Below, one piece after another: positions 41,420-50,860 of a stretch of 64,000 nucleotides of DNA. Positions within the stretch are counted from its first letter, which is position 1. Every line of letters begins with the position of its first letter. The notes beneath the pieces are model-generated. The model was not told where the DNA came from and did no database searches. It saw only the letters and a list, made by a program, of their open reading frames with translations. Source of the DNA: Bacteroidetes bacterium UBA7674 (GTDB taxonomy: Bacteria; Bacteroidota; Bacteroidia; Chitinophagales; Chitinophagaceae); the NCBI GenBank assembly GCA_002483105.1, contig DLHG01000010.1, positions 124,001-188,000 on the forward strand, read 5' to 3'. The position numbers and the translations under genes were made by a program.

Positions 41420-41449
41420 AAGAAAGGCTGCCAATGAGCAGCCTTTCTT
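41420..41449 (-). terminator. Terminator of the 189-aa lipoprotein gene
   Basis: A perfect 12-bp stem AAGAAAGGCTGC/GCAGCCTTTCTT has a 6-base loop and lies 28 bases beyond the minus-strand stop. Confidence 0.85.
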
Positions 41450-41477
41450 ATTGATATTCTTCTGTGTATTAGTTGTC

Positions 41478-42047
41478 TTATTTCTTTCGAACGTAGAACA
41501 TACCGTTCGTTATTACTTCCTGGTTCGAAGTATTAATTACAGGGGCGAACTGGTAAAGCGTACCGCTGAATTTACCTCTCAGGTTGCCGTCTTCCGTTCC
41601 TTCTACCACTACAGTACCTGAACCTGCGCCAATAGATGTGACAAAGCCCTGGCCTATATAATTATTATCGAGCGGATTGTACAGAATGTGTGTGACACTG
41701 CCACCTGAACCATCAGGGCCTAATGTATAGGTACCGGCACCATTGTAGTTGGTGAGTACAATTGAAATGCTTTGTATCTGGGCAGGATTATCTATCCTTG
41801 AAGCAAAGATAATTGCCGTACCCGGCACGCTATCCGTCCAGCCACCGGCGATAAAGTCGGCTTGAAAACCATTAAGGTCCGCACGTATATAGCCAATAGG
41901 GATAGTAACACCTGATTCAGGATTTAAAGGATTTAGTACCGTTCCATCGCTTGCTTCAGGGTTAGCGTCATAGTCGCCATTGTTACAAGCGGTAAAAACA
42001 GAGCCTAAACCTGCGATGAGTAAGGCTGACAGGAACACTTTTTTCAT
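41478..42047 (-). CDS. Lipoprotein, DUF6252-like, 189 aa
   Basis: MKKVFLSALLIAGLGSVFTAC is a lipoprotein signal with Cys21. A Pro/Asn-rich linker and one domain follow, with ADLNGFQADFIAGGW, SISIVLTNYNGAGTYTLG, GSGTVVVEGTEDGNLRGKFSGTLY and NGMFYVRKK. The same motif order occurs in the 145-aa lipoprotein at 8253. They look like paralogues of the DUF6252-like group. Probably surface or periplasm anchored; function unknown. Confidence 0.75.
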   Translation of the reverse strand: MKKVFLSALLIAGLGSVFTACNNGDYDANPEASDGTVLNPLNPESGVTIPIGYIRADLNGFQADFIAGGWTDSVPGTAIIFASRIDNPAQIQSISIVLTNYNGAGTYTLGPDGSGGSVTHILYNPLDNNYIGQGFVTSIGAGSGTVVVEGTEDGNLRGKFSGTLYQFAPVINTSNQEVITNGMFYVRKK

Positions 42048-42252
42048 AAAGGATATTTATCAGTATAAAGATAGTAAGCCTTGTAACAATACAAAACATT
42101 ATTTTAACCGCAATATATATGCCAAATGGATGAATTTAAGAATAATGAGCCTCTTAATTCCTGCTTTTGTATTTTTTAGCACAATATTTGGCTTGGCTAA
42201 AACGATAAAGGACATTAGCATGATAAAACAAGGACTTATCATATCATATCGG

Positions 42253-44667
42253 ATGCGGCTGATAATGTTTACCGTGGTATTGCTGGGCTACCTGCCTGCC
42301 TATAGCCAGGTAATGAAAGGATATGTAACAGACACAGCCAACAACGAACCCCTACCCTTTGCTCCTATAAAACTTGGGACTACCGGCCAGGGAGTAGTCA
42401 CTAATATAAACGGCCAATTTGAATTTCAATACAGCAGTGATATAGAATACCTCGAAGTGTTCTATCCCGGCTACGAAAGCGCTAAGTCGTATCTCAGCCC
42501 GGACAATGCCGCGCTCATACGTATCGGCCTGAAAGCCAAAGAAAGTGAACTGAACGAGGTAGTGGTAAAACCACCCTATGATAAAATAAGAAGAATACTT
42601 GCTCAAGCTGTTGCTAACCGAGAGGTAAACAATCCTGATAAATATGACTGGTACAGGTGCAAGGTGTACTACAAGATGCTGGCAGATGTAGATTACAACA
42701 TAGCCGACTCGGTAGCGCAGAAAGATACGAGCGGAGAAATAAAGGAGTTGAAACAATTCTTTGAAGACCAGCACCTGATGATGTCCGAGACCTATAGCAT
42801 CCGCAGCTGGAAAAAACCACAGATGCTACAAGAGCAAGTGCTGGGCACGAGGGTATCAGGATTTAAGAAATCATTGTTCACAGGTATGGTAACAGACATA
42901 CTCCCCTTCCACTCTTACAACGACTACATTACCCTAAATGGAAAAGACTACCACAACCCGGTAAGCAGGGGCAGCTTTACCCACTACGACTTTAACCTGA
43001 ATAATGAACTATTGCAAGGTACTGATACGCTATGGATACTGAGCTTTAAACCAAAGAATGAACAGAGCGGGCTTGCGGGAACAGTCTATATCAACTCTGA
43101 CCGATATGCTATAGCGTACTTTGTAGCTAATGCTTTTGACAAAACGCTCAGCCGGGAGATAAGGCTTGAGCAACAATATCACAAGACCGGGGGGAAGTGG
43201 TTCCCGCAAGAATTGAACTATATACTGAGATATAAACTAGGTGACAAAAAAGAGCCTTATGAAGTGCTGATGAAAGGCTACTCGCGAATAGACTCTGTGA
43301 CCTATGAAGAAGAACCCGGTTTTAAGTTTGACAAAGCGCACAGCACCAAACTTGTAGGTGACGCAGATGTGCTGAGCGATGAAGCATGGCAGGCATTGAG
43401 GCCGGAAAGCCTGAACACAAAAGAGCAAAAGACCTATATAGTAATGGATAGCCTTATGGAGGAAGCGGGCCTTTCCGATATTGTGAAGTACCTGGAAAAA
43501 TTACCCGAGGGCAAAATACCCGTCTCTGTATTTGACCTTGACCTTGCGCGCTTGTTCAGCGCCAACAGCTATGAGGGGACCCGATGGGGCCTGGGGCTAC
43601 AAACCAATGAGCGGATAGTAAAATGGCTCTCGGTAGGTGGATGGTTTGGATATGGATCCAGAGACAAAGAATGGAAGTATGGCGGGTTTATGGAATTGTA
43701 TGGAGACAAAGAGCATGAATTTGTATTCCGCTTCGGGTATGAGAACGACCTGCGTGACCCCGGCCGTGTACGGCTGAACCGGGAGCTGGACAAAAACTAC
43801 CTGCGGAGTTACCTGATGAGCAGGGTGGATAATATTGAAGCTTATTATGGCTCTGTGAGAAAACGTATAGGCTACTGGAATGTAGCGCTGAGTGGCAGAT
43901 GGGAAAATATAATGCCACAGTACAACTACAACTTCTTGTACGAAGGGGCTAACCACTCAACATTCCGAGCGAAAGAAGTGTCGCTTGACTGGCGTTATGC
44001 ATTTGCCGAAAGAAGAGCGCCTATGTTCGGGAGATATTATAGTACCGGCACGAAGTATCCTATATGGTATGGCAAAGTAACAACGGGGATACTGGAAAGC
44101 GGCAACATGGAAACCCAATACGTGCAAGCACTTACAGGGGTGCAATGGCACAAGCACATTAACAGGATAGGCCATGAACACTTCCTGCTGATGGCGGGCA
44201 AAACATGGAGCGACAATCCCCTACCCCTGAGCAAATCATTTGCGGGACAGGGATTGAGATATGACAGGAACAACTCCTATTACTCATTTGGCGGAATGCT
44301 GACAATGTACCCCTATGAATACTACAGCGATGAGTTTGTAAGCCTGATATGGAGACATGATTTTGACTGGCGGCTCTATACTTTAAATGAAGAAAAATCA
44401 GCCATCAGTTGCGCGCCATATATCAGCGTGGGACATAACATACTGTATGGCAAGATGAAGGATAGAAGCGTGCACAAGAATGTGGCTTTCTCAGTTCCTG
44501 ATGCAGGCTATCATGAAACGGGGATCATGCTGAACAGCATTGTGCGCCTGAAGTACTTCAATGTTTATCACCTTACGCTGAATGTGGGCTACTATTACTA
44601 TTGGGCTCCGGTGTTTGACGCGAAGAAGAACGGCAGGTATCTGTTTGGCTTTGGGGTTGACCTGTAA
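42253..44667 (+). CDS. DUF5686 family outer-membrane protein with carboxypeptidase-regulatory-like domain
   Basis: The preferred start is the ATG at 42253 (signal peptide MRLIMFTVVLLGYLPAYSQ); an ATG at 42220 is also possible. The open frame continues upstream over the divergent lipoprotein gene but is not used there. The N-terminal CNA/CarboxypepD_reg-like domain is MKGYVTDTANNEPLPFAPIKL and GVVTNINGQFEFQY. DUF5686 follows: ELNEVVVKPPYDKIRRILAQAVANREVNNPDKYDWYRCKVYYKM and a long C-terminal beta-barrel ending FGFGVDL. The 804 aa are typical. It is probably an outer-membrane barrel related to TonB-dependent systems. Confidence 0.88.
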   Translation: MRLIMFTVVLLGYLPAYSQVMKGYVTDTANNEPLPFAPIKLGTTGQGVVTNINGQFEFQYSSDIEYLEVFYPGYESAKSYLSPDNAALIRIGLKAKESELNEVVVKPPYDKIRRILAQAVANREVNNPDKYDWYRCKVYYKMLADVDYNIADSVAQKDTSGEIKELKQFFEDQHLMMSETYSIRSWKKPQMLQEQVLGTRVSGFKKSLFTGMVTDILPFHSYNDYITLNGKDYHNPVSRGSFTHYDFNLNNELLQGTDTLWILSFKPKNEQSGLAGTVYINSDRYAIAYFVANAFDKTLSREIRLEQQYHKTGGKWFPQELNYILRYKLGDKKEPYEVLMKGYSRIDSVTYEEEPGFKFDKAHSTKLVGDADVLSDEAWQALRPESLNTKEQKTYIVMDSLMEEAGLSDIVKYLEKLPEGKIPVSVFDLDLARLFSANSYEGTRWGLGLQTNERIVKWLSVGGWFGYGSRDKEWKYGGFMELYGDKEHEFVFRFGYENDLRDPGRVRLNRELDKNYLRSYLMSRVDNIEAYYGSVRKRIGYWNVALSGRWENIMPQYNYNFLYEGANHSTFRAKEVSLDWRYAFAERRAPMFGRYYSTGTKYPIWYGKVTTGILESGNMETQYVQALTGVQWHKHINRIGHEHFLLMAGKTWSDNPLPLSKSFAGQGLRYDRNNSYYSFGGMLTMYPYEYYSDEFVSLIWRHDFDWRLYTLNEEKSAISCAPYISVGHNILYGKMKDRSVHKNVAFSVPDAGYHETGIMLNSIVRLKYFNVYHLTLNVGYYYYWAPVFDAKKNGRYLFGFGVDL

Positions 44668-44739
44668 CCATCGGGTTAAGCATTGAAAAAAAACTTAAAA
44701 ACACTTAACCTTTTTTAAATTATTTCTGTCTTAGTATGT

Positions 44740-44775
44740 AATAAGGCTGATTATCAGCGCCTTATTAATTTTTGA
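44740..44775 (+). terminator. Putative terminator after the DUF5686 gene
   Basis: The arms AATAAGGC (44740-44747)/GCCTTATT (44759-44766), with an inner TGA/TCA pair, are followed by an AATTTTTG run. It lies 24 bases before the next gene start. Confidence 0.55.
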
Positions 44776-44799
44776 TTAAAATCACCAAAATCATCAACC

Positions 44800-46629
44800 A
44801 TGAAAAAAATTCAACTCCTTTTCTCAATGGCCATGCTATGCGCTTTTCCGGCTGCATTGAAGGCACAGATCTTCACCCAGGGCGATATTTACCTGATGCG
44901 AATGGAGTCTGCCACTCACGATTCCACAGTCTGTCATAGCACGGGTATGGTAATGTATGATATCACTATCAGCAATTCATCGCTGAATGATACTGTAAAA
45001 ATTGTGGATATGAATTCACAAACACTGATACATACAGAAGTCAATACAACCGGTGCAACGTCATGGAACTTTATGTACATGGCTCCACTGACAAACTCGT
45101 ATTACCCTGACCACCAACTGACGAGCAATTATGCTGTATTCACCGGGCCGATGCTTAAGGTAATCAGTGACGTTGACACGATATACAATATCAACAATAA
45201 CTTTAATTACCTCGTTGCTGACCCGTGTCAATATGGAACAGTATCCGGAAGGGTTTATATAGATCACAACGGAGACTGCCAATACAACACAGGCGACCAG
45301 GGTGTTAACGGCCTCTTTGTACAAAATTTTGTTTATGTGAACATGACAACTGTACAAAGCAATTTCCATATGACAGATACCGGCGGCAACTATTTTATGC
45401 CCTGGGTTCAGGAGTCGTGGATGACATCTTATGATGTTTCTATACCTTCAGACTACCAGTTCATTTTTCCGCTCAGTACCTGCAATCCGGGTAGTTATAC
45501 CTTCAACACATTACCGCAGATAAATGTTGATTTCGCACTTGAATGCACCAGCAATATAGACCTGGCTGCCGGTGCAGGTTCTAATGGCACCGTACGCGTT
45601 AATACTCCATTCTATATGGATCCCTATGCTGCTAATACCGGTTGTGATACCGTAGGTGGTACGCTTACCCTTGTAAAAGACCCGTTGGTATCTTATGATG
45701 CCTTACTGAGCACTTACCCGGCTGACTATGTAGGTGGTGATACCCTGAAATGGTATTATGCAGGCATGTCAAACGTTAGTAACGGTCCATTCTGGAACAG
45801 CTTCATGTCCTCTATACATCTTACCCCTGATCCTTCATTAAATATCGGCGACTCAGTTTGCTTCCGTGTGTACACAGATATGCCGGTGAATGATATTGAC
45901 ATGACCAACAACGATCACAGCTTTTGCCTGCAAGTGGTGAACTCTTATGATCCGAATATTAAAGAAGTATCTCCTAAAGGTGAAGGCGTAATAGGTGGCA
46001 TTCCTCCTACAACTGATAAGCTCACTTATACGATACATTTCCAGAATACAGGTAATGCTCCTGCATTTAATGTAAGTATACTGGATACACTGGATGCAGA
46101 CCTGGATCTTGCGAGCTTTAAAATAATAGGCAGCAGTCATCTTATGTCTCCGCAGTGGGTAGCTCCAGGTATCGTAAAATTTAATTTTAACAACATTATG
46201 TTGCCTGATAGTGGTAGCAACGAGGCAGCAAGCCACGGTTATGTTACCTACCAAATCGACCTGAATGCAGGGCTGAACATCGGTACGCAGATAAAGAACA
46301 CAGCGCATATATTCTTCGACAGCAATCCTGCTATTGTTACCAATACGGCGCTCAATACCATTGCATGGCCGGCAAGTGTAAGCAATACAAACGCTGCTTC
46401 AGGCATTAGTGTCTATCCTAACCCTGCCAGCGACAACGTATATATACAAGGCAACGATAAACTTGAAGGAACTGCTTCCATCTCTGATATCAGTGGTAAA
46501 CTTATCAGCAGCCACGAGCTTAACAGTAACACTACCAGGATAGATGTAAGCAAACTTCCTGCAGGCGTTTACCTGCTGAAAGTTGTGAACGGTGGTAATA
46601 CAGAAGTTCGTAAGTTTGTAAAACAATAA
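44800..46629 (+). CDS. Secreted protein with DUF7619-like repeat domain and T9SS type A sorting domain
   Basis: The signal peptide is MKKIQLLFSMAMLCAFPAALKAQ. The middle contains an SD-repeat-like stretch (CQYGTVSGRVYIDHNGDCQYNTGDQGV). Near residues 395-535 is the domain TDKLTYTIHFQNTGNAPAFNVSILDTLDADLDLASFKIIGS ... IKNTAHIFFDSNPAIVTN, characteristic of the DUF7619 group. The last 75 residues form a type A sorting domain (ISVYPNPASDNVYIQGND ... LPAGVYLLKVVNGGNTEVRKFVKQ). It should be exported by Sec, then secreted by the type IX system and attached to the cell surface. Confidence 0.92.
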   Translation: MKKIQLLFSMAMLCAFPAALKAQIFTQGDIYLMRMESATHDSTVCHSTGMVMYDITISNSSLNDTVKIVDMNSQTLIHTEVNTTGATSWNFMYMAPLTNSYYPDHQLTSNYAVFTGPMLKVISDVDTIYNINNNFNYLVADPCQYGTVSGRVYIDHNGDCQYNTGDQGVNGLFVQNFVYVNMTTVQSNFHMTDTGGNYFMPWVQESWMTSYDVSIPSDYQFIFPLSTCNPGSYTFNTLPQINVDFALECTSNIDLAAGAGSNGTVRVNTPFYMDPYAANTGCDTVGGTLTLVKDPLVSYDALLSTYPADYVGGDTLKWYYAGMSNVSNGPFWNSFMSSIHLTPDPSLNIGDSVCFRVYTDMPVNDIDMTNNDHSFCLQVVNSYDPNIKEVSPKGEGVIGGIPPTTDKLTYTIHFQNTGNAPAFNVSILDTLDADLDLASFKIIGSSHLMSPQWVAPGIVKFNFNNIMLPDSGSNEAASHGYVTYQIDLNAGLNIGTQIKNTAHIFFDSNPAIVTNTALNTIAWPASVSNTNAASGISVYPNPASDNVYIQGNDKLEGTASISDISGKLISSHELNSNTTRIDVSKLPAGVYLLKVVNGGNTEVRKFVKQ

Positions 46630-46671
46630 AGACCGGAATTCTTTCCGGACCTATCATCACAATAAATATTA

Positions 46672-46699
46672 AAAGCCTCCTGATTCATCAGGAGGCTTT
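46672..46699 (+). terminator. Terminator after the first T9SS gene
   Basis: A perfect 12-bp stem AAAGCCTCCTGA/TCAGGAGGCTTT closes on TTCA and is followed by GCTTTT. A smaller CCGGAA/TTCCGG hairpin precedes it. Confidence 0.9.
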
Positions 46700-46826
46700 G
46701 CTTTTAGCATAACTTACAATTTGTTACACAGAAAAATACTTACGCTATGATATATCTAAGCCCTGCGCTTACACCTGCATAGCGAAACAAAATATCAGTC
46801 ACTTTCGTGATACGCAGAATTTTCAC

Positions 46827-46834
46827 TATTTTTG
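46827..46834 (+). promoter_or_regulatory. Putative -7 element TATTTTTG of the second T9SS gene
   Basis: TATTTTTG lies 33 bases before the ATG at 46867. Confidence 0.5.
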
Positions 46835-46866
46835 ACGGATTAATTCACCTATATAATCTACATTTT

Positions 46867-47865
46867 ATGCAGAAAAAACTTTTACCCTTTGCGTTACTTC
46901 TTATCAGCGCAACAGCAATTGCCCAACCAACCCTTACCAGCAGTTCCAACCCGGTTAACGGCAGCAGTTTCACTTACTTCATTTGCGATTCAGTAGGCCC
47001 CGGCGCATCGGGCCCAAATGTTACCTGGAATTTCAGTGCTCTGAACTCCACCAGTAACCTGGTACAGACTTACAAAAACTGTCCGTTTGCCGAGTGTGAT
47101 ACATTTGCAGGCAGCAATATGACCAATGCGAACGATACCAGCGCAGGAGGCTATTACATAGCAAACGCCAATAAATTTGCCTGGAATGGTGAGCACGTAA
47201 CAGGTGGCCCTCGTTTCAAGTACACAGACGAACGTGATATACGCAGGTATCCATTCACGATGAATAACACTTATACCGATACACACCTTTCTACCTTTTC
47301 TTCTGTTGGTTACCCATGGCAAAGAAGGGGTGAAGTGACCGTTACCGCAGATGCTTATGGCACCTTGCAGTTACCTAACTATACGCATACAAATGTTCTA
47401 CGCCTGCATTATGTAGATTTTATGGCAGATAGCGCGTTGGCATTCCCTATGAGCTCGGACTACATCCGTGATGTATATGAGTGGTGGGTGCCGGGACAAA
47501 AGGAATACCTGCTACATGTAGAACTCCTGAAACTCCTGCCTTCTATGCTCAACCCTGACACTATGACCTACACCACCATCATCTACACCAACCAATTCCC
47601 CGTGAGTGTGAATGAGATAGCAAACAACGGCGACATTAAGATATACCCTATTCCTGCTACTGAGGTGTTGAATATCAGTGTTGACAATCACAATGTGAAT
47701 AGCATCGAACTAATAGACATTGTTGGAAAAAGTCTCGCTCTAGTTAACGGAACAACCGGCAAGAACGATTACACAATCAATACAAGCGCTGTACCTACCG
47801 GTATTTATATTGTCCGCATCAATACTGATGAAGGAATAATAACAAGGAAAGTAGAAGTGGAATAA
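46867..47865 (+). CDS. Secreted protein with T9SS type A sorting domain
   Basis: The start at 46867 (MQKKLLPFALLLISATAIAQ) gives a clean signal peptide; an earlier in-frame codon at 46807 would add 20 residues and weaken it. The middle of about 230 residues is a beta-rich domain with NVTWNFSALNSTSN and a WWVPGQKEYLLHVELLKLL turn, of a family I cannot name. The last 70 residues are a type A sorting domain (IKIYPIPATEVLNISVDNH ... VPTGIYIVRINTDEGIITRKVEV). It is probably a surface or secreted protein with its own promoter and terminator. Confidence 0.9.
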   Translation: MQKKLLPFALLLISATAIAQPTLTSSSNPVNGSSFTYFICDSVGPGASGPNVTWNFSALNSTSNLVQTYKNCPFAECDTFAGSNMTNANDTSAGGYYIANANKFAWNGEHVTGGPRFKYTDERDIRRYPFTMNNTYTDTHLSTFSSVGYPWQRRGEVTVTADAYGTLQLPNYTHTNVLRLHYVDFMADSALAFPMSSDYIRDVYEWWVPGQKEYLLHVELLKLLPSMLNPDTMTYTTIIYTNQFPVSVNEIANNGDIKIYPIPATEVLNISVDNHNVNSIELIDIVGKSLALVNGTTGKNDYTINTSAVPTGIYIVRINTDEGIITRKVEVE

Positions 47866-47888
47866 TTTCCTAGCCTAATACATAATAA

Positions 47889-47918
47889 CAAAGCCTCCTG
47901 ATAAATCGGGAGGCTTTG
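47889..47918 (+). terminator. Terminator after the second T9SS gene
   Basis: The stem CAAAGCCTCCTGA/TCGGGAGGCTTTG (one G-T pair) closes on TAAA. It is almost identical to the terminator at 46672, so the two are probably repeat-derived. Confidence 0.88.
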
Positions 47919-47935
47919 TTGTTTATATGGTCTGC

Positions 47936-47983
47936 AGCAAGCAAATGCTTGCTCTATGGTGGGTCTAAGCAAATGCTTAGACC
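47936..47983. repeat. Twin hairpins with the shared core AAGCAAATGCTT
   Basis: AGCAAGC-AAAT-GCTTGCT (47936-47953) and GGTCTAAGC-AAAT-GCTTAGACC (47962-47983) share loop and core and differ in the outer arms, like two copies of one palindromic repeat. Confidence 0.7.
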
Positions 47984-47991
47984 AGAAAATG

Positions 47992-48414
47992 TCAAATCTT
48001 GCTATTGAAGTTACCTGTGTTTATCTCAACGGTGAATTGTACTACGCCATTCTCATCTTTATAGTTGTAAAACAAGACCACGTTATTATCTCTAAAGGTT
48101 TGCATCTGGGGATTGTTCCTGGCTATTTCAATCAGTTCGGGTTCAACCATGTCTTTATATGCGAGATAATTACGAGGCTCTTTATGCGGATTGAGAATTG
48201 TATAATTGTAGATCAGCTTCTTACCGGGTTGTGTTGCAATATTGTCCAGACGGGTCACGTCATTGATCATCATGGGCATCTGTTGATTCATAGAAGCCGC
48301 CATTTCCGCCATACCTTTCTCAAAATCAGTGATGGTAGTGGTTTGCGAAAAAGCACTGCCTCCTGCCAGGAGCAGAAGAAAGGTGAAGATGACCGGGAAA
48401 AGACGCTTGTGCAT
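47992..48414 (-). CDS. Small secreted protein, paralogue of the next gene
   Basis: The signal peptide is MHKRLFPVIFTFLLLLAGGSAFSQ. The mature part of about 115 residues contains MAEMAASMNQQMPMMINDVTRLDNIA, KLIYNYTILN and NNPQMQTFRDNNVVLFYNYKDENGVVQFTVEINTGNF. It aligns along its whole length with the 136-aa lipoprotein at 48459. The family is not recognised. A periplasmic location is expected. Confidence 0.75.
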   Translation of the reverse strand: MHKRLFPVIFTFLLLLAGGSAFSQTTTITDFEKGMAEMAASMNQQMPMMINDVTRLDNIATQPGKKLIYNYTILNPHKEPRNYLAYKDMVEPELIEIARNNPQMQTFRDNNVVLFYNYKDENGVVQFTVEINTGNFNSKI

Positions 48415-48458
48415 GATCAGATATTAGTCGGAAAATATAAAGTTATGCTAAACAGCCT

Positions 48459-48869
48459 TTACTTGTAGTCTCCCGCGTTAATTCTGATATCAAATAGCTT
48501 TTTGCCGTTCTCGTCTTTATAGTGATACTCGGTAATAACCCCATCATCGCGAAAGGCCTTCATCGCGGGGTTGTTTTTAGCGTTATCTGTCAGGTTCTTT
48601 GTTATTTTTTGTTGCAATACGGTGTAATCAACTTGCCCCGGCTCTGCAGTTATGGTATAATTATACTCCAACACATGACCTTTCCTGGCGCTCACATTCT
48701 CCAACCTCATAATAGTGTCAGTAGTCATAGGAAGTGAACTATTCATTTCAGACACCAGTTCCCCCAGTTTACCATCCACCTCATCAGAAGAACATGACTG
48801 AGCAGACAAACAAATAGCCAGGGCGAACATCGCCGTGTAAAAAACGTTTATTAACCTTGGAAAAAACAT
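48459..48869 (-). CDS. Small lipoprotein, tandem paralogue
   Basis: A lipoprotein signal ends in LSAQSC (Cys26). The mature part has LGELVSEMNSSLPMTTDTIMRLENVSARKGHVLEYNYTI and NNPAMKAFRDDGVITEYHYKDENGKKLFDIRINAGDY. This matches the neighbouring 140-aa secreted protein motif for motif, so the two arose by tandem duplication and kept different export signals. It begins 17 bases after the aspS stop on the same strand. Its function is unknown. Confidence 0.75.
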   Translation of the reverse strand: MFFPRLINVFYTAMFALAICLSAQSCSSDEVDGKLGELVSEMNSSLPMTTDTIMRLENVSARKGHVLEYNYTITAEPGQVDYTVLQQKITKNLTDNAKNNPAMKAFRDDGVITEYHYKDENGKKLFDIRINAGDYK

Positions 48870-48886
48870 ATAAAATTGCTTAAAGA

Positions 48887-50656
48887 CTATACGGTTACTT
48901 TTAAGTTCAGTTCGTTCAGTTGCTTTTCATCAATAGCCGATGGGCCATCCAGCATGACATCACGACCGGCATTGTTTTTCGGGAATGCCATGAAGTCGCG
49001 GATGGTTTCTTGTCCGCCGAGGAGCGCACAAAGCCTGTCGAAGCCGAAAGCGATACCACCATGCGGCGGCGCACCATACTCGAATGCACCGAGCAGGAAG
49101 CCGAACTTCTCATTAGCCTCTTCTTTGTCCATACCGAGGGCCGCAAACATCTTCTCCTGCAGATCCCTTTGGAAGATACGGATAGAGCCGCCTCCTATTT
49201 CAGTACCATTCAGCACTATATCGTAGGCGTTAGCTTTTATTTCCGCAAAGCGGGCGCGATTGTCCATGAGCTCAATATGCTCCGGCTTGGGAGAAGTGAA
49301 CGGATGGTGACGAGCCGCCCAAGTATCCCCTTCTTCATCGTACTCAAACAAAGGGAAGTCAATTACCCATAGTGGCTTGTAATCATCGTTGTTCCTTAAG
49401 CCCAGGCGGTTACCCATTTCAAGGCGAAGCTCACTCATAGCTCTGCGCGTGCGCGACTCAGCACCTGCCAATATCAGGATAAGGTCTCCTGCATTTGCAC
49501 CGCAGAATGCAGCAAAGTTCTTCAATTTGTCTTCAGTAAAGAATTTATCTACACTACTCTTCAGTGTTCCGTCAGTATTGTATTTAATGTTGACCACACC
49601 CGTCATACCTATTTGCGGACGTTTTACCCACTCGGTCAGTTCGTCCAGTTGCTTGCGTGTATATTCGCTTGCACCCGGCACAGCAATAGCCAGGATGCTT
49701 TCCGCTTCGTTGAACACTTTGAAGTCTATACCATTCAGTACATCAGCATATACTTTGTTCTCAGCCTTTGCATTCTGAATTTTCATTTCAAAACGTATAT
49801 CAGGCTTATCATTACCATAATGCCACATAGCATCATCCCACGTTATGCGAGGGAATGCCTCTGTCATTTGTATGCCTTTTACATCGTTGAATACGTGCTT
49901 GAACAAACCCTCAAACGTATTCAGCACATCTTCCTGCTCCACGAAGCTCATTTCGCAGTCTATCTGGGTAAACTCAGGTTGACGATCAGCACGAAGGTCT
50001 TCATCACGGAAGCATTTTACTATCTGGTAGTATTTATCGTAACCACTCACCATGAGCAGTTGCTTGAAGGTTTGCGGGCTCTGGGGCAGTGCGTAGAACT
50101 GACCGGGGTTCATGCGGGAAGGCACTACGAAATCACGTGCGCCTTCAGGAGTAGATTTTATGAGATATGGAGTTTCGATATCCCAGAAACCCTGGGTATC
50201 TAGATAATTACGAACAGAACGATTGACCTTGTAACGCAATTCCAGATTCCTGCGCAGCACCGGGCGACGAAGATCGAGATAACGATATTTCATGCGAAGG
50301 TCTTCACCACCATCGGTGTCTTCCTCGATGGTGAAAGGAGGCGTATTGGCCGTGTTCATGATAGCGAAATCATTCACTTCTATTTCCACATCGCCGGTTG
50401 GCATCTTAGCATTCTTGTTGCTACGTTCCAGCACTTTACCTTTTACCTGTATCACATACTCACGGCCAAGAGGAGTCTGGTCGAGACGTGCATTGAGTGA
50501 CTCGTTGAACAACAGCTGGGTAATACCATAGCGGTCACGTAAATCGACGAAAGTAATAGCGCCGAATTTACGAACGGTTTGCACCCAGCCGGCAAGGGTA
50601 ATTTCAGTGCCTGCATTCTCTAAACGCAGCTCTCCACAAGTATGTGTACGATACAT
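48887..50656 (-). CDS. aspS: Aspartyl-tRNA synthetase
   Basis: A class II synthetase that charges tRNA-Asp. The start at 50656 (MYRTHTCGELRLENAGTEITLAGWVQTVRKFG) gives the usual anticodon-binding OB-fold. An in-frame Met eight codons earlier is unlikely. Class II motifs are SPQTFKQLLMVSGYDKYYQIVKCFRDEDLRADRQPEFTQIDCEMSF (motif 2 region) and PPHGGIAFGFDRL (motif 3), with the bacterial GAD insert between. The 589 aa are standard. A TATCTTTG element lies 22 bases upstream. Confidence 0.97.
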   Translation of the reverse strand: MYRTHTCGELRLENAGTEITLAGWVQTVRKFGAITFVDLRDRYGITQLLFNESLNARLDQTPLGREYVIQVKGKVLERSNKNAKMPTGDVEIEVNDFAIMNTANTPPFTIEEDTDGGEDLRMKYRYLDLRRPVLRRNLELRYKVNRSVRNYLDTQGFWDIETPYLIKSTPEGARDFVVPSRMNPGQFYALPQSPQTFKQLLMVSGYDKYYQIVKCFRDEDLRADRQPEFTQIDCEMSFVEQEDVLNTFEGLFKHVFNDVKGIQMTEAFPRITWDDAMWHYGNDKPDIRFEMKIQNAKAENKVYADVLNGIDFKVFNEAESILAIAVPGASEYTRKQLDELTEWVKRPQIGMTGVVNIKYNTDGTLKSSVDKFFTEDKLKNFAAFCGANAGDLILILAGAESRTRRAMSELRLEMGNRLGLRNNDDYKPLWVIDFPLFEYDEEGDTWAARHHPFTSPKPEHIELMDNRARFAEIKANAYDIVLNGTEIGGGSIRIFQRDLQEKMFAALGMDKEEANEKFGFLLGAFEYGAPPHGGIAFGFDRLCALLGGQETIRDFMAFPKNNAGRDVMLDGPSAIDEKQLNELNLKVTV

Positions 50657-50677
50657 AAAAATTCTTTGAAAACGCTG

Positions 50678-50685
50678 CAAAGATA
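50678..50685 (-). promoter_or_regulatory. Putative -7 element TATCTTTG of aspS
   Basis: TATCTTTG on the minus strand lies 22 bases before the aspS ATG. Confidence 0.5.
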
Positions 50686-50766
50686 GCTGATAAAGCCAAA
50701 ACGCCTAAGGGGCTTTTCGGGAGGTTTTGCAACGGTTATCCATGTGAGCCATGATTATGTTACGCA

Positions 50767-50788
50767 GGGCAACCGCAAGGGATTGCCC
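50767..50788. repeat. Short palindromic repeat GGGCAA/TTGCCC
   Basis: GGGCAA (50767-50772) and TTGCCC (50783-50788) flank CCGCAAGGGA. The 'AGGGCAACCGCAAGGGATTGCCC' style of element is frequent between genes in this phylum. Confidence 0.45.
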
Positions 50789-50816
50789 CTATGATTGTTC
50801 GGATATAAAGCAAAAA

Positions 50817-50838
50817 GGCCTCCGCTGATGCAGAGGCC
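50817..50838 (-). terminator. Terminator of the prolyl oligopeptidase gene
   Basis: GGCCTC/GAGGCC arms with inner GC/GC pairs are followed on the minus strand by TTTTTG. Confidence 0.8.
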
Positions 50839-50860
50839 GTTCAAATATCAATTAAAACGA

